Assembly: GCA_944990035.1 (NCBI GenBank)
Contig: CALYLX010000066.1
Location: forward strand, 1,240,001-1,304,000
Source: Clitopilus passeckerianus
Lineage: Eukaryota; Basidiomycota; Agaricomycetes; Agaricales; Entolomataceae
Length of the DNA: 64,000 bases
Direction: 5' to 3'
Below, one piece after another: positions 11,728-24,808 of the stretch (its first letter is position 1; the number at the start of each line of letters is the position of its first letter). The notes below the pieces were generated by a model, which was not told where the DNA came from, did no database searches, and worked only from the letters and a program-made list of their open reading frames with translations. The translations under genes and the position numbers were made by a program.

Positions 11728-14494
11728 CTACAAAGCCTTGGGGACCAACGCCACTTTTAGCCTTTCTATCTGAGTCTTAAGGTTGATTCTACTGTAATCG
11801 ATGGGTCTAAACTTCCCGTTCCGTGGTCTCCAATCCTTCTCGAAGTCATCTATCCACACCGTTTTGCCCTTCGACGCTATCTTCATGAATTCAAATTTGC
11901 CAATGGTATCCGCTGCTTCCAAAAGCGTCTTCAGAGCAAGTGATATTGATGGGTCCGATCTTTCAATAAACGGAGCCCATAGCTGCCAGATCAGCATTAA
12001 TACCTCTTGCCGTGCATCTCCATCTCGATAGGCATCCTGTCCCCTCCAATATCCGCATAAAACCTTCGTACGTTCCGCCAGCCTGATTGCTGTGTCCGAT
12101 TCAATGGAGAGGGACAAGACATTGTCGAGCCCAAGGAGGTAGAGGTACTCGAGGGTATCTCTGGCTGTCATGGCTTGAGCGTAGTCTTTCAGGTCGAAAT
12201 CTTGAGCGACCTGGACGACAATTTGGAATAGTCGCTGCGATAAAAGCCGATTGGCATCCTCCGGTGTGTTCTTTGGCGATGTGACGGGTGGAGGAGTAGC
12301 ATCAGGAACGCCTGGCGTTGCTTGGTGGTTTTCGTTGTGGCCAGTAATTATCTCGAGTACGAGTTCCGGGAAATGATAGTCTGAGGTAGCGGGTGAAACA
12401 GCTATCACTTTGAGGCCCATGATCAGAATCATGTAGAAGAGCGACAAGCCGGACGGGGACCTGTTTGCTATTGCTTCAGGAGACTGGAGCATAAGCAGTG
12501 CGTCTCTCCAGAACGTGCTCAAAGGAATGTGTCCCATCTGCGCCCATCTGGGGCTCAGATAAAACAGCATTTCTCGAAGCATGCAACTCCAATGGGTGGT
12601 AGCAATGTAATGCTTCGTTACGAACATATACACGAGCCCTAATTTTGTGGCAAAGGCGGACCAAATATGCGAGGTAGTTGTCCAGCCATCCAATTCTACA
12701 CGTCTGGCGATGTATCGTACGGCGGGATCGGCGGGATCGGAGCCGTAACATCGCTTGAACAAAACGGCGAAGATTCGATCCAGATCCGCCACTTTGTTAG
12801 GTTGAGGACCTGAGTTTGGGCGAAGCTTCTTGGATAATTCCTGGACGAAAATGGGGACATCCCTGTACCTGTCGATTCCAAGCAGCGAGCATGTGTGCTC
12901 AAATTGGTATGGGAGTGTGTCGAAGGCGTAATTCAGGTAACTAGCCAGAATATCGGACTCGTCTGAGAAAAGGGACAGGCTGCCACGATATTCCGGCTTT
13001 TCCAATTCTGAGTTCTTGGACGAGTCGATGCGTGTATGCTCCCCTATAAAAGCACAGAGCGCGGCCGCGGATATTCCGTATGGTTTGTCCACTGTGTCGT
13101 GGTCCATGCCGTCTTGAAGAGCGTCTAGAATCTCTGGGGCAAACCAATAAGTCCGTCCTGTTACTTCCAGCGAAAATTGTTCGGGATAGCTGAGCAACAT
13201 GTGTGCTAGGGTCCACAATAACCTTGGACATGCACTACGGCACCGTTGTCGGTGTTTCGCACCGAACCAAGGGTTTCCAGCATTTGACATTAATGTCATG
13301 GTTCTAGAAATAATATCGATGTGTGGATTTGCGGTCTCCAAAAGGGGCCTGACGATATGAAAGTTGTTGGTACGTAGACCACTCGGACCGTAGATGACGT
13401 CCGGAAGGGATTCGACGAAAGGAAGAAGTTCGTCATCGTCGTTTAAGGATCGCAGAGTCCAGGTGATGGACAAAGATTCTCTGCTGTGGCGGTCGTGGTG
13501 TGAGGCTGCCACCATTGCGTCTGCTAGTCTTCGCTTTAATTGCACCTGATTGCACTTTGATGCCGTATGGTTTGCTTGGGAGGTCGGAAGGACTGATTTT
13601 GAATGGGGTTGAAGAGTCGAGGAGTGGGGAGTAAATCGGATATTTCTCCATAAGCGCCAAATCACGGGGGAGAGGGGAGTTTGATAAGAGGAGTTTAATT
13701 TCATGACTGGGAGGATCGTGAAAATGGCGTATACTAGAGTGATAAGGATCAAAGCGCCAGCCATGAGCCACGTAACGACTTCATTGACTTCGTAGAGGAA
13801 GGCCACCAGTCCGGCAAAGAAGCAAAACAGTGAGCAGTGAAGGAGGGATGGTATCACATCCACTACTGTATGCATATGGCAATCCTTGAGGCCGAAATAC
13901 AAGAAGGAGAAAAGACGGGCTCGTGCAGTGGGTGACCGCAGAATCGTTGTTCTGTGGAGAAAATGGCGAGTCCATTGTTGCACAAGCGTGGCCAAAAATG
14001 CACAGAGAAGCGCCAGAGTCAAGCTCAGGAACCACAGTACATTACTCGCAAGAGCAGAGGGGGCGACGACAAATGCGCCATTGGCTATTGAGTCTGCTGA
14101 GGAAGACTCGCCATCACCAAGCTGCGCGAGTATTTTCTGAAGTAGTACTGCCGAGACCTCTGTTGGATCTTCCTTCAGATTCCTGTAATTCTCGATTATG
14201 AACGCTGTCAGAACAGCGGAATAAAGGCCAGACTGTAACTTCCTATCAGCAAAATTTCCGAGCACCCGAAGCAGGGCAACTCACAAAAACTAGCGTAACA
14301 TCCATATCTTCTTTCCAGCTTTTGACGAGCCCTTCGTCATACCGTTGGGCTTCATTGAGATACACGTCCCACAGTTTTCCGCACGCATCATCGTCAGATT
14401 CCGATTGTTTGGCCCGTTCGTAGTTTTGCATCTGCCCTCAAAATGGTTACAAGTAGTTCTCCAAGTATTATCAGTTACCTTTCTCGCCTTTCAT
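11728..14494 (-). CDS. DUF6535-domain membrane protein
   Basis: Large Agaricomycete-specific family of unknown function: an N-terminal membrane domain (DUF6535) and a long soluble helical region. Exons 14479-14494, 14285-14436 and 11728-14232 join in phase to 890 aa. The domain signature is visible as KLWDVYLNEAQRYDE...KSWKEDMDVTLVF followed by SGLYSAVLTAFIIENY. Two further hydrophobic blocks follow (LWFLSLTLALLCAFLATLVQQW; VAFLYEVNEVVTWLMAG and onwards). The remaining ~650 residues have no motif I recognise. The ATG at 14494 is the minimal start. The frame is open upstream (reading ...NYHDILLSQKQSF before that Met), so the true first exon may lie between 14500 and 14800. Confidence 0.8.
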
Positions 14495-14920
14495 GAACGA
14501 CTGCTTTTGGGACAACAGGATGTCGTGGTAGTTGGAGGCAAGCTCAGATTCCGACCCGGGGAAGACGCGACGCGACGGTCACGTGGCCACAAATGCTTAC
14601 CAACGACTTTCAGTGTCTCCCTCTGGCGCTTCAAGCTTCAAGTTCTACCAAACTTGTTAGTTGATTGCACGGGCGCTAGCAGGGAGGCCACATTGGACGC
14701 CGAGACACCATTGATTGTAAGAAAGCTGGAATTGCGTTTATCACCTTACTTCGAAAATTTCACGTTTGACAAAATGCCAACAATCAGCGACTGGGACTGT
14801 GGACAGCGACAGACCCTAGATGACCTAAATTAGACGTCATGATAGACCCACAGAGCTCTCCGTATACTACGAAAGAGCCCAGATTAAAGCTATACAAGAA
14901 TAATTATCATGCGCCGGCTT

Positions 14921-17024
14921 TCAAGCCGTAGTGTCCAGGTCAGAGATAAGTTTCAATCCTCTTGCATTCCGAGGCTCGATACGGCACTTAAACGGCAGAG
15001 GGTGGCTGTCAAAACGCAATCAAAAACCGGGACCCGACTGTCATCCTGTTTGAATACTTACCTCGCAATGCCGCTAAATTTGAACTCAATCTTCGGCACG
15101 TACTCATTGCCATTTGCGTCTACTGGTCTCCGGACGTCCATGGTGGCAAGCACGCAAGCAGCAGCTATCCAAACGCTGTCCTGTCCAAACCATCGACCAG
15201 GACAGATCCTAAAAGTAGATTAGTAACCCGGAACGAAGAACGACCACCAACATGACTTGCCTTCTCCCCCATCCAAACGCCGCCTGGAGGAGGGGTTCGG
15301 CTGCCCCATCCGGCCCAGGGAGGTAACGGTCGGGATTGTAGGTAAACGGATCCTTGTAAACCTTCTCATTCCACGAAATTCCCCTGAAAGAATTGAATGG
15401 TAGATTAGTACGGCCGCCTCTGGGACAGAATCAGCTGCATCCTTACCTGACGTTACCCATGACAATAGCGCCTTTCGGGATGTACACGCCTTCATAGACG
15501 TCTTCGTCGACACTGGCATGTGGGACTGAAGTGTGTTAAAGGTCAGTCAAGGGCCCGCCAAAAGTAACAGCATCGGGACGTACGCAATGGAAGTGTTGGG
15601 TTCCATCTGTGGACTTCCCAGAGACATCTTTCAAGATAAGGAAGGGAATCCCGATCGTCAAAACTTGGCAGCCGGTCTTGTCCAATGACTTGGTCAATCT
15701 CATCTTGAATCTTCTCGAGACATTCTGGATGCAGGACCATTGCTGCGATAAGGATAGAAAGTGTGGAATGCATCTATGACAGTGGTGAGTGAGCGGAGAG
15801 TATTGGACTGACGAGATAGCTCTTACTGTTCCGGTGCCAGCTTCGTAGATCATGGCCGCTGCACCTTTGATATGCGTCATAGTCAAGGACTTATCCGCCT
15901 CGCCTGACTGGAATTCATCAAGCTGCGTTGCAAGGAATGACGGTTTGGCCGTTCCTTCTTGCTGTTGGTGCACATTTATGAGTGAAAGCTTAATAGGAAC
16001 GATCTCAGGCGTACAAGTTGGCGGGACACATCCTGGAGCGGATATTCATAGTAATTCGTCACGTAGGGCCTTGCGTTGTAGGCTCGTCTAGGATGATAGG
16101 CACCAGGGATCCATTCGGGCAAATACTTCACTGGGATTTAAGAGGTTAGCAAGCACCATGACTAGGGAGATGTGGATCTCACAGAAAGGGAACGCAAGGG
16201 CAAGGCCTGCAGCGAATGGATTTGACGGAACCAGGGCTGGCAAGATATATGACTGCACCTCGTCCGCAATCCTGACGTACGGGTCATCCTCTCCAGTGAG
16301 CGTATGACCGTAAGCGAGTCCAATCGTTACTGCAGTGGCGAACCTAGAGAGAGCTCAACATTGGAAGATATTTGGATTTAGTGAGTACGACATACTGGAA
16401 TAAGTGTTTCTCGTAGTCTTCGGGTTGTGACACCATGCTCTTTAAAAGAACACGGGCTTCTCGGGCCTGCATAGGGTGATTCGCCTTCACAGAGTCCTGG
16501 CGGAAGTATCTCATGAAGAGGCGACGATGAATTCGGAAGTCTTCACCATAAGGCATTAGTGAAAGGTCTTGTGTGACGCCCATACTGGTAAAATATTTAA
16601 CCGTCAATTACAGGTTCAGGAGTCCTAAGAGTGCTTACATTTCATTCATCACAGTTCGTGGGCGGGAGCAATATATGGCTCCTCGTTTCTCCAACAGCTC
16701 ATATGCAGCGTCAGCATCGTTCACCACTACAATTCGTTGCCCCATGATGTCAAGGTGAACAACACCCCCTACATTTTGCATGAGTTTCAGTAAGTGAGGC
16801 TAAATGACGCGTTATGACTCACCGTATTTCTTCCCAAGCTCATAGAAGGCCATTTCCTCTCGACCTTGTGCATCCAGGAGAACTCGAAGGTGGCCAATGA
16901 TGGGATCGCTTGGTGGTGCCGGTGGGAGCTTCTGCTTTCTCTTCACGAGGAAGTGGTAAGCGGCCAGAGTGGCAGCACTCGCAGCAAGCACCGTTGCAGT
17001 GGATGAAGCAGTCACAGAGGTCAT
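14921..17024 (-). CDS. Cytochrome P450 (first of a tandem pair)
   Basis: Membrane-anchored haem monooxygenase. Eleven exons can be followed from the ATG at 17024 to the stop at 14921, about 510 aa. Order of features: N-terminal hydrophobic anchor, proline-rich [13 protein letters not shown] hinge, helix-I segment [11 protein letters not shown], ExxR as EVHR, NPDRY, and haem loop FGWGRRICPGRW. The helix-I acid (D/E before the conserved Thr) is Gly here. The intron inside the haem-loop codon (15209-15260) begins with GC instead of GT. The protein is collinear with the neighbour at 19327-21475, on the same strand, so the two arose by tandem duplication. No frameshift or premature stop is seen. 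It is a candidate tailoring enzyme of the terpenoid cluster. Confidence 0.92.
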
Positions 17025-17077
17025 ATATGAAGCACTAGAGTGTGGAAAGGCTGAAGCTTGTTCTCATTTTCGCTAAA

Positions 17078-17092
17078 CTAGATATATAAGTT
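17078..17092 (-). promoter_or_regulatory. TATA-like box of the first P450
   Basis: The minus strand reads CTTATATATC about 60 bp upstream of the P450 start codon at 17024, at a reasonable spacing for a core promoter. Confidence 0.4.
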
Positions 17093-19326
17093 CCACGAGT
17101 GTTGGTGGCGTCGTTTAAGTGGTGTCGTGCATTCTACGCCAGCTGCCAAATTCCATCAGGTGTTCTGAACGTCATGGGAATTTTTTATAAACGGGAGTCA
17201 GGAACCGAAGAAATGAGGAGAGCACCTACCAGGCATTATGACCCAGCCAATGGACTGTATGGACGTAGTAAGTCGTTGGTCAATGTTAACCAGACCACTT
17301 TCGAGCACCCAAAAGAGACTGAGGCTGCAAAGTTTGTGGAGTGGCCAGCTTAGCGCCGCATGATTTCTCTTCCGATCCCAAGCCATCGTGTATTGACGAG
17401 TCTTGGCTACTCCTCTGGTCCCTTTGAAGCAAGCGAACGACGGTAGAATCTAACTTATCTCCTGACCGCTACATTTGACCACATTTGGCTGTCGGCGGTG
17501 CTTGCACATTGATTCGATTTCTGCAAGGTTTGCTGCAACATTGCGATTTGTCTCCCTTGTGCTGACAGCGACTGTATTGTGTTCGGTACCCAGTTGCGTT
17601 CCATCACGATCTTTGCCTGAAATGGTAATTGCAGAACAGCCCAAGGATCAGATAAGCTGACTAGCGCGAGAGAGAGCTACATCCTGGCAGCCCCCAACGA
17701 TACTGAGGATGGCCTAGAGAGGAAGGATAGTGGCCTTAAGGTTAGAATGTTGGCCATCCCTTGATGCCCATTCGCATAAATGATCCGAATTCACCGAACC
17801 AACGATGGCAATGCTTCCTTGACCCTCTCTCAACGTCTACATTGTCAAGCAATATCTATGTATTTCTATGATTGCACCACCATATCTTTCAGCGTGGCCT
17901 GGGCGCGCAGGGAACATCAAGGAGTGATGTCGGATCATGGCATCCACGTTGCCGTATAAGTTACGCCCTCGGGCCGAACTCCTTCAAATTCAATTTGGTT
18001 TCGAGTTTGGGGTTGCTTCTGTATCGTCAAAACGAGGCGAAGCTAATTTTAAACTACACTGGTGCACTCATATGACTGCCTACCTCTCGTGCAGACTGAA
18101 GTACCAGCTAATTCGTTGTAGCTTGCCCGCAGTGAAGGTCAGTCCGAGCCTCGGGACCGCCTGTGGCCGCACAACCATATCGAAGGGCACTTTGTCTGAA
18201 GCTGGTCTAGAATGGAAAAGCTGAGCAGCTGTCATTAATTTTGCTCAGCTCCTACAGGCTTCACCGAGCCGAAGAAGGAATGAGAATTCTGAGAATCAAC
18301 CAGTGAGAATCAAGCAGGAACTTGGTCCTGAGTAGTCTTGTTCTAAGTCTTTCTGGGTACAGTGTACTTTGCAGGCGCAAGGATACATTTTGAGCCTTGC
18401 CTCTAGGTAGGTCTCCATGCGAAGAGAGGATGCCAAGATGGCTCAGACGGCTTGTAAACTCAAGGGTCTTCGAACTCTGTGTTGCTCTCCAGTAACAACT
18501 GTGTGGTAAGAATCTACTCGAGGTCCCGGACTAATCCAGGTACGACATGACACAGGTTGAAAACCAGGTACTAAACTGAAGATAGGCATTGAAGCACTGC
18601 AGATGAGGCATATCTACAGGAACCAGTCCAAAAGATTCGGGATGCTTGTCAGGCCGATTTGGAAAGGAGCACGTGTAAGTTTCCGGGAAAGGTCTCCAGA
18701 GTTTAAGTACCAGTTCCACTCACATAGTTAGGCCCAGATACGCTGTTCAGAAGGAGGCTCCCAGATGCTTCTCTAAATAAAGATCCAACTTGATGTACTC
18801 CTAACACTTGCGAAGTAAATCGGCTCCTTTGCCAGTTCTGGTAAACGACGAGGATTTGCACAATGCCGTTGCTGCTGAAACGATGCACTCTGACCAGAGT
18901 AAGCATGAATTTACGTATGCTCCCGGTGCCCCCGATAGAGTAGCGCGGCAGGCTACCAGCCGCTACATGTGACTTCAGATTCATTCGTTTCGAGAGGTCT
19001 GAATTCGCAGAGAGTCACGAGATGGTTATCCAGGATCTCCATGTCATGTCTGCCAAGACGTACTCTCAAAGCCAATATGCATCCGTGATAAAGATCAGAT
19101 CACGGTCCAATCTCCCAGTGGCAGTGACGACCGACCGTTATCAAACTCCTGGAACTGCAGGTTGTCGAATGGCAAATCTGATAATGCTAGAGGTAAGGAT
19201 CATGCGAGCACCAACTTGATCATGCGAGCCTTCGACGTCAGATGAGTTGAAGGTAAATGTATTGCAAAAATTTGATATAAGGATACAAGCATGCAGAGAA
19301 GAAAAAAGAACAGAACGAATTCTGAT
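17093..19326. other. Intergenic region between tandem P450s, no gene seen
   Basis: Over 2 kb without a recognisable coding region. Open frames on both strands are under 100 codons and show no domain motif. I looked for a decayed third P450 between the two paralogues (haem loop, ExxR, hinge) and did not find one. Confidence 0.4.
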
Positions 19327-21475
19327 TTACTCGATCTCGGAAGTGATGAGTTTGCGGGCCATGTCGCTTCTGGGCTCAATCCTGCATTCGAATGGTTTTG
19401 GATGGCTGCCAAAAAGATTGTCAGAATGCTCTGTCCTCAGAGCGAAGAACCGCCGGACTGACCTCGCGGTGCCACTGAAGCTAAATTCGATATTAGGGAT
19501 GTATTCCTTCCCTTGTGCGTCAAGGGGGTTTTTAATATCCATCGTAGAAAGAAGGCTAGCAGCGGCGATGAACACGCTATCGGTTCCGAACCATCGGCCA
19601 GGGCATATCCTAACGCTTCGCTCTAAGAAACAAAGGCTGAGAAGTCAAGTAGCAAAGGACGCACCTTCTTCCCCAACCAAAAGCTGCAACCATGGGAGGT
19701 TCCCCAGGACCATCGGGCCCGGGAGCATAACGATCGGGGTTGTATACGCGGGGATTCTTGTACACTCTCTCATCCCAGGAGATCCCTCTAGAGAGGGAGC
19801 AGGTTGTCATAAGTCCGGCCGCCATCGGAGGCATCTCGGCGGGTGCTCTTACCTGACGTTGCCCATTATGATTGAACCCTTAGGAATATGGACTCCGTCG
19901 TAGATATCCTCTGCGACAGAAGCATGTGGGACTAAAGCATAATTAGTGACGAGTTACCAGAAAGGAATACATGGACGTACGTAGCGGGAGCGTCGGATTA
20001 TGCCTGTAGGTGTCAAGTTGTCAATATGCCGCAGTTTGTGAGATTTCTAGAATTTTACCTGTGAACTTCCCACAGACACCGCTCGAGATAGGGTAAAGAG
20101 TCCCGGTCATCGAAGGTGGGTAGACGATCGGACCCAACGACACTATCCAATTCGCTCTGAACTTTCTTGAGACACTCAGGATGCGTCAGCAAAGATGCAA
20201 TGAGACCTGTGAGCCATGAGTGCATCTAACACATGCATGTGAGCGGTACTCTCGGATTCCTTGTAAACGGAGCTTACAGTTCCCGTCCCAGCCTGGTAGA
20301 TCATGGCTGCGGCTCCCTTGATGTGGCCCATGTTCATAGCTTTATCAGCTTCGCCCGACTGATACTCATCCAACTGGGTTGCAAGGAAGGAAGGTTTTGC
20401 AGTCCCTTGTTGCTATCGGCGTCCGAGTTGGTCATGAATTGCGCCTAATCGGGACCAGTTCTCGGACTCACCATTTGTTCAGAAACATGCTTCATTGGGT
20501 ACTCGTAGTAATCAGTCACGTATTTCCTGGCGTTGCGGGCACGTCGAGCATGGAAGGCCCCAGGAAACCATTCGGGCATGTATTTCACTGGAGGAAGAAC
20601 TCAGTGGGATGGTCAATGGAAGGAGGCGTGGTCTTACAGAAGGGAAACGTGATTGCGAGATTTGCCGCAAATGGATTGGTTGGAACCAAAGCAGGCAACA
20701 CTTGTTTCTGCACATCATCAGCTATCTTGACGTATGGATCGTTTTTGTCGGTGACCGTATGGCCGTACGCCACTTCGATCGTGACAGCAGTTGCAAATCT
20801 TTCGGGCAATGAGACCAGTGATAACAATCGCATCTGTAAATACAATTTACCTGAAGAGATGGTCCTCATAATCCGCAGGATTCGCCAGGAGCTTTTTCAA
20901 AAGCGCACGGGCCTCACGCGTTTGCATTGAATGGTGACCTTTGACATATTCTTGACGGAAGTATTTTGTGAAAAGTCGCCGATGAACCCGGAAATCATCT
21001 CCGTAAGCCATTAATGAGAGGTCCTGAGTAATACCCATGCTAGCTGCGGTTTCAGCGACGTGAATGGATCACGGGTAACGAGCTGCCTACATCTCATTGA
21101 ATACTGTTCTAGGCCTCGAGCTATAGATAGAACCTCGCTTATCGAGGAGCTCGTTAGCGGCATCATAGCCATTTACCACAACGACCCGGTTGCCCAAATA
21201 GTCGAGGTGGACGACGTCACCTAGGGTACATGAGAGAGAGCTCATATACGTGGAGTATGAGTGTACTCACCGTACTTCTGACCAAGCTCGTAGAAGGCCA
21301 TGTGCTCTCTGCCATGAGCATTGAGAAGCACGCGTAGGTGTCCAATGAGGGGATCACTGGGCGGTCCAGGAGGTAGATTTTTCTTGTTCTTGGACGCTAA
21401 CTTGAGAGCGACCCAGACAAAGGCAGCAGCGCTGAGGATTGTGGCCGAAGAACTGATATCAAGGGTGAGGGCCAT
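19327..21475 (-). CDS. Cytochrome P450 (second of the tandem pair)
   Basis: Paralogue of the P450 at 14921-17024, same strand, intact from the ATG at 21475 to the stop at 19327. It has an N-terminal anchor, hinge NLPPGPPSDPLIGH, helix-I segment AAMIYQAGTGT, ExxR as EVHR, NPDRY and haem loop FGWGRRICPGRW. It has one intron more than its sister, between EVHR and HNPTLPL. Its haem-loop intron begins with an ordinary GT (GTGCGT) where the sister has GC. The shared AGTGT helix-I motif, with Gly in place of the usual acid, predates the duplication. Substrate cannot be read from sequence; context suggests terpenoid oxidation. Confidence 0.92.
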
Positions 21476-24400
21476 GTCAAGTGAATGAACTGGAAGAAAG
21501 TTGCGTTAGAACTCCCTCTGATATAAGGGTGCAGTTGTATGCTCTCATTTGGCGAATCTCAGGGAAGGCAAGTGTTCCGATACGCTGGTGATATTTGGAT
21601 CAGCTGCACTCTGTGTCTTCAAAGTCCTTTCTATGCTCTGGGTCCATGCTGATCGACGTCACCTAAGGCAGTATCGCGTCGCCTGAATAAGGCGCGTCCG
21701 CCCGGATTGGAGATGCGGGCCTGCTCCGCATGCATCCCGTTAGTCGGAGGTCGGATGTCTATTGTTAGAATCTTCAAATCAGGTGGAGCCTGATAGCTAT
21801 CGTGTACGTCGACAATGGGGACTTCAATGATGATTGACTCAGCTTTGTTGACAGACTGCTGGTGGGGCACAGCCAACCAAAGTTGGAGGTTTGCCAGTGT
21901 TCCGTTCAAGATGAAAGCTTCAGATAGTTGTTTTCTTTTCGAAAAGTTCACACAAGTTCCAGCAACCCCGGACCTGGTCATTTAGAGTCGCCAGTCCCAT
22001 ACAAACTTGGGCCCGTTTGTGGTCCCGAGTGTGTGGAAACCTCTGAATTGGCGATTGAAATTGTCGCACGCTTGTCTATGTTTTCTGTTGAGTATCTGCC
22101 AGCTATCCATTGAAGCCAGTTGCTCCTTGACTGCACCAGGGCGTCCTCAAGAAAGAGTAAACAAGTGTTTGAGCCATACGCATGTCAAGGCCGCCGGGAA
22201 GATCCAAGGCCAGATCATCCCGCAGGTGGCGATTAATCAGAATGAGGTTCTTTCTTTCTTCCGGGACAACGTCGGTAGCCTGAAGATCATGACTTAATCA
22301 TGGCTGAGGCAAAGAAGTTGATATGTTGAGAAGCGATGTCTTGTACGGAGTCTAACGCGAAAGGGAGATCAGAAGTAATTGATAATCATCTTGTACTCGC
22401 ATTGTTGCTGTCTTCCATGCTGCTTTCCACGATGCTGCCGGAAATTCAAGATTTATAGCGTTCTTTGAGGGCATGAGAGCAGCGCACATGCTTCCCTTGG
22501 CCCTCAGTAAACTCATTGTGGGATGTAAGGCGCTGCACTTGTCCCATAAGAGTTTGTCGGGCCGAGGGAGAACACTTCTTTCTTGCTCTTTCTAGAAGGT
22601 TGCCACGCGCTATGCAATAAACTTTGAGTAGCAAGTAAAGCACGTCGTTCGTGAGATACAGTCGAGATTCTCATAATGCATAGGCCGAAATCTGACCCCG
22701 AGCCAATGCATAATGAGAATTATGCATTATCACATCTGATTTTGGCTGGGGAAGTCGCACCCAAATCTCACCAAAAGCGATGCGTTATGAGAATAATGCA
22801 TTAGGGGGATATCCTTTATGAGAATTTCGACTGTAGCACCCGAATATTCTGCCCACTGAGGATGGTGCCGAACATGAGGATAAGGAGCTTGGAAAGAGTC
22901 GAACGGCCGCATTTCATGGCTTCCATTCCTTTTATATGATTTATAGTCTTCCTCGAGGCTGAGAGCGATGTTTGTAAGGCATATCTCTGACTGAATGGAA
23001 TTTTATGAGAAACGATTAGAGAGTTCAAGTTGACCGAAACCTAGTGGCAATCATGGGAACTTAGAGTACGCAGGCGCTTTGTAAGGAGGCGGGCCGACAT
23101 TCCCGCTGATCCGAGCGGGCCTTTGAATCCCGTCTTGAGGACCAATATATTAATTACACGGTCGACCTCAAACCCCGTCCACCCACGTGACGAGGTAGAT
23201 GTTAATGGATATTCATTCTCACGGTTACTTTTTATGACGAAGACTTCTCACGCCCTGCGCCATCCGGGTTCCACTGGTCTATTGACGTCATGCACGCAGT
23301 TCAAGTTGTCGAGCAATCGAGCAACACTCATGATCAAACCACATTGTACGGACTGGCTACGGGGAATGAACCGCCTCATATCAAACGGACTTGGGGCCAA
23401 AAGGACTGGGTTCAGACAAAGCAGGAGGACTCTGTAAATCCAAGCAGAAGATGGAATTGAGGTCGGAAGCGATTCACCACCAGACCACAGCGTTCCCAAA
23501 GTAAGTCCTTTCTGAGTTCTTCTTAGGCACTTGGAACCTGTTCTGGCCTCTGCTCACTTGCAGGTATCAGCTTCCAGCGACTTATCCGCCTTGCTCAGAA
23601 TGAGATTGGTAGTGGAAGCTCACTTCATTGGTCTAACCTCAAGATAAACTTCAGTTGAGGGAAATGCCTGGGTGCGTCGTGTGGTCCTGCTTCAGCTGGT
23701 CGTACTTAACACAAAACTTCCGTAGTATGCCGGAATCCAAATTTGGCTCACATCAATGCCCATTGCCTTGGGGGATTGGCCTCAGGCTATTGTAGGCTTG
23801 AAGGCTTCCAGGAGTATCATTCGGATCCAGGGGTTGCGAAGTATTGGAGGCTACAGCAGTGTGTATTCTCCCAGAATATCTCAACAGTCATCTCATGCCA
23901 GTGGGGTTCTTTCGGGACAACCATTTCATGTCTTATCAAATTGACACATCTGAGTCAAGGGCAGGGGCGGCATTTGAGTGGTTTGTGGCATGATATGGTC
24001 GACGTTAATCCTATCTAATATCTAACATTTAATGGGTATATCAACCTGACGGAGTAGATTCTGGTTTGACTATGACATTAATCATCTGCAGTGATACGGA
24101 GCCAAAAGAAGAAACAGTTCGGCGGCGGCAGATCCAACTTGCTACTATGAAATTGTGACTGTTATGGAGTAAGGGGAAACCTAAGGGTTCAACCAGTGTC
24201 TGAATAATGTATGACCATTGCCTTAGCTCGAACTGTATGAGGTGACGGCGTAGCCGCAGATCTTGTATTTGCTTAAAACAACAGCCCCGAACATTTTGAA
24301 AAGTTACATAATTGATGTTCTGGTTCTGGTAATTCTGATTCTTATGGTACTCTGGGCATCCTAGTAATACTTGCGGGGACTACTTTCTAATGAGAGCAGA

Positions 24401-24808
24401 GGCTCGGCCAGTGGCGTTCTCCTTCAACACAGCTGGGCTTACCTGCTGGGCGCATCCAACACGCATTGGGGCCGCTGAACACCCACAAGAAGTATTTAAA
24501 GTGATCATAAGCAAACGTAGCTCCATGATATCCTTCCTTCCCTGGAGAAGATATGATGAAACAACTTGCCCAATGGATCTCCAAGAACGAGACGCACAGC
24601 TCCCAAGAAGAGGGTTAGTCGCAGTATCATCAACTCACGTCATCAAAACTCAGTGCGGGATTGTATACGCTTAGGTATATTTGAGGCTAGAAATAGCTAA
24701 GCTGAACAGCTCTCAAACAGCTCTACTCAGTCAGGAACTCGACCGTTGTGACGCACACTTGTGCTTGAGGCGAGCCGAAACATCGTTGGTTCCTATTGAG
24801 GATTGGAC
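21476..24808. other. Long intergenic region with an inverted-repeat cluster
   Basis: About 3.3 kb with no recognisable protein on either strand. The only clear structure is the group of palindromic repeats at 22665-22830, listed separately. A 117-codon open frame on the minus strand at 21631-21981 shows no family signature. Confidence 0.4.
22665..22830. repeat. Cluster of short inverted repeats built on TGCATAATGAGAAT
   Basis: A perfect palindrome with 10 bp arms, AATGCATAAT-GAGA-ATTATGCATT, lies at 22705-22728. A near copy, ATGCGTTAT-GAGA-ATAATGCAT (one arm mismatch), is at about 22780-22801. Half copies (ATTCTCATAATGCAT, about 22667-22681; TTTATGAGAAT, about 22815-22826) flank them. The repeated unit suggests a small non-autonomous element or a multi-site operator. 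Confidence 0.55.

Noticed and set aside
17093..19326. A third, decayed P450 between the tandem pair
   Set aside because: No haem loop, ExxR or hinge fragment could be found on either strand.
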